Of a stretch of DNA of 57,531 nucleotides, positions 56,286 to 57,531 are shown in pieces. The notes under the pieces are model-generated. The model was given only the letters and a program-made list of their open reading frames with translations. It was not told the origin of the DNA and did no database searches. The position numbers and the translations under genes are program-made. Source of the stretch: a virus. The first letter of the stretch is position 1; each line of letters opens with the position of its first letter. The DNA is taken from positions 1 through 57,531 of IMG/VR virus record IMGVR_UViG_3300027777_000042. The stretch is one strand, 5' to 3'.

Positions 56286-57531
56286 TTATGCTCCTAATCT
56301 TGTTTCTAAAGCAATTACTTTTGCATTAAGTTCTTTGATGGCATTTATCATGTGCCACATAATATTGTCAGAGTTAACAGATAAAACACCTGTACTTTGT
56401 TCTGTTACGCAATCAGGCAAAATTGTTTGAAGTTCTTGAGCAATTGCACCTAGTTGAACGCCTTCTTTTTTGATGACTTGGTTTTTAGGTAAATCAGTTA
56501 CTTCATCTTCATTACGATATTCAAAGTTGCGTACTTGTATTTGTGTTACTTTGTCTAAGCCTACATTGTTGTCCACAATGTTTTTCTTTAGACGTTGGTC
56601 AGATATTGTTGCCCATACAGCGCTATTTGCTCCATTGTATGTAAGTCCACCACCACCAGTAATAAACGCAGTATTAACACCTTTTCCAGCCGCTCCGTAT
56701 GAAGAAACTAAAACTTCTCCAGTAACACCTGCCGCACTTGCGCTAGTATTTGAGCCAATGTATGTAGAAGTTGAGCCAGTAGATATAGTTTGTCCAGAAT
56801 AATATCCAACACAGACTATATTATTTCCCGAAGTTATGTTAAGTCCTGCCACAGTTCCAATGCAAGTATTAACATACCCAGAATTGTTAGCATTTAATGA
56901 TTGGTATCCCAAGGCAACATTGTTATAGCCTGAAGTACAAGCATAGAGTGCGCTAAACCCTATACCAGTGTTGTTTGTGCCTGTTGATGTTCCTGATGCA
57001 CCTAATAATGCTTGCACACCAACAGCAGTATTTGAACCTCCTGTTTGATAATACCCCGTTTGATAACCTACTGCTGTGTTGTTAGTTGCTGTGGTGGTAG
57101 AATATAAAGCACAGTCACCAACTGATGTGTTGTAATATCCAGATGTGCTGTTGTAACTTGCTAATCGACCAACTGCGGTATTGCCTGTTCCAGTTGTTTT
57201 AGCAAGAGCCGAATAACCAAATGCAGTAATATTGTCAATGATCCCAGTTGCTCCAGCAAGCCCACCTGCCGAACCATAACCAACAGCGGTGTTGTTACTT
57301 CCTGTGGTGTTGTTTTGTAGTGCCTGATACCCTACTGCGGTGTTGTTATCGCCTGTATTTGCTGTTAATGCTGAATTACCAATAGCAACATTGTATGCGC
57401 CCGTTAAGTTTGCGGCTAATGATGCTTGGCCTAATGACGAATTAAAACTTCCTGAAGTATTGGCAATTAACGCACCATGACCGACTGCGGTATTAAACCC
57501 TCCACTATTGTTCGCTTTTAAACTTGAATAA
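56286..57531 (-). CDS. Tail fibre, C-terminal part with YadA-like repeats and S74 domain
   Basis: The frame is open at the right edge, so the N-terminal part is missing. The visible 415 residues begin YSSLKANNSGGFNTAVG and contain at least ten 25-30 residue units of the form NTAVGYQAL.....GSNN, a left-handed beta-roll as in YadA head domains. About residues 320-415 form an S74 chaperone: SDQRLKKNIVD (Ser and Lys), GVQLGAIAQELQTILPDCVT and a final coiled coil. The fibre fragment at bases 1-333 ends in the same repeat, which supports one gene. Chaperone is cut off after trimerisation. Confidence 0.8.
   Translation of the reverse strand, partial: YSSLKANNSGGFNTAVGHGALIANTSGSFNSSLGQASLAANLTGAYNVAIGNSALTANTGDNNTAVGYQALQNNTTGSNNTAVGYGSAGGLAGATGIIDNITAFGYSALAKTTGTGNTAVGRLASYNSTSGYYNTSVGDCALYSTTTATNNTAVGYQTGYYQTGGSNTAVGVQALLGASGTSTGTNNTGIGFSALYACTSGYNNVALGYQSLNANNSGYVNTCIGTVAGLNITSGNNIVCVGYYSGQTISTGSTSTYIGSNTSASAAGVTGEVLVSSYGAAGKGVNTAFITGGGGLTYNGANSAVWATISDQRLKKNIVDNNVGLDKVTQIQVRNFEYRNEDEVTDLPKNQVIKKEGVQLGAIAQELQTILPDCVTEQSTGVLSVNSDNIMWHMINAIKELNAKVIALETRLGA

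Noticed and set aside
1-57531. tRNA genes, integrase, attachment sites and lysogeny repressor
   Set aside because: The few intergenic gaps show no cloverleaf-like sequence, and no recombinase or CI-type gene was recognised. The phage may be virulent, but a missing piece at the window edge cannot be excluded.
1-57531. Direct terminal repeat between the two window ends
   Set aside because: The first and last tens of bases do not match; only the protein repeat type is shared.

Overview
The window reads as a nearly complete genome of an uncultured tailed phage, probably a podovirus (short tail). There is no rRNA, no tRNA that I can see, and no integrase, repressor/lysogeny cassette or insertion sequence. 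It carries TerS/TerL, a large P22-type portal, a GroES-like protein, a scaffold candidate, a HK97-fold-type major capsid protein, P22-like neck and nozzle proteins, ejection-type proteins, many fibre proteins, a lysis group and a family A DNA polymerase. No phage RNA polymerase is visible, and the promoters I can find are host sigma70-like with an extended -10 (TGnTATAAT). Base composition is AT-rich. Some small accessory proteins (the WVGLT...AKLKEKN type) resemble ones I associate with phages of Betaproteobacteria, so a freshwater betaproteobacterial host is possible, but this is a weak inference.

Layout: two transcription units diverge from about 28.2-28.45 kb. The minus-strand unit runs leftward: DUF932 protein, primase-helicase, an iteron-like AT-rich region (candidate origin), terminases, a 1757-residue polyvalent-type protein, portal, head assembly genes, capsid, decoration-type proteins, neck adaptor, then a battery of tail-fibre genes. 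It reaches position 1 inside a fibre gene. The right end of the window starts inside the C-terminal part of a fibre gene of the same repeat type and continues on the minus strand: a small-gene/lysis block (frameshifted membrane protein, 3TM holin, M15 endopeptidase), a second adaptor, a P22 gp10-like nozzle protein, a giant collagen-like protein and ejection-type proteins down to 41.9 kb. The plus-strand unit (28.45-41.92 kb) holds nucleotide metabolism (MazG-like, dCMP deaminase, ThyX-like, HD 5'-nucleotidase-like, nucleoside deoxyribosyltransferase-like), replication and repair (PolA-type polymerase, Cas4/RecB-like nuclease, VRR-NUC nuclease, SNF2 helicase), two glycosyltransferase-like proteins and many small genes. 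The two units converge with overlapping stop codons at 41917-41920. The layout fits a circular or circularly permuted genome whose assembly broke inside a repetitive fibre gene.

The observations most worth a second look are: (1) a canonical A-AAA-AAG -1 slippery site in the gene before the holin, where the -1 frame adds a transmembrane tail and ends exactly against the holin start; (2) two copies of one promoter-operator cassette (extended -10 plus GTTTAC-N4-GTAAAC dyad) with a leader motif CTTAACTTTCT shared also by the divergent early promoter; (3) ten GTTACA/TGTAAC iterons flanking an AT-rich core between primase-helicase and TerS; (4) two nuclease/metabolism genes whose out-of-frame C-terminal tails overprint the next gene by almost 150 nt; and (5) domain insertions and module swaps in virion proteins.
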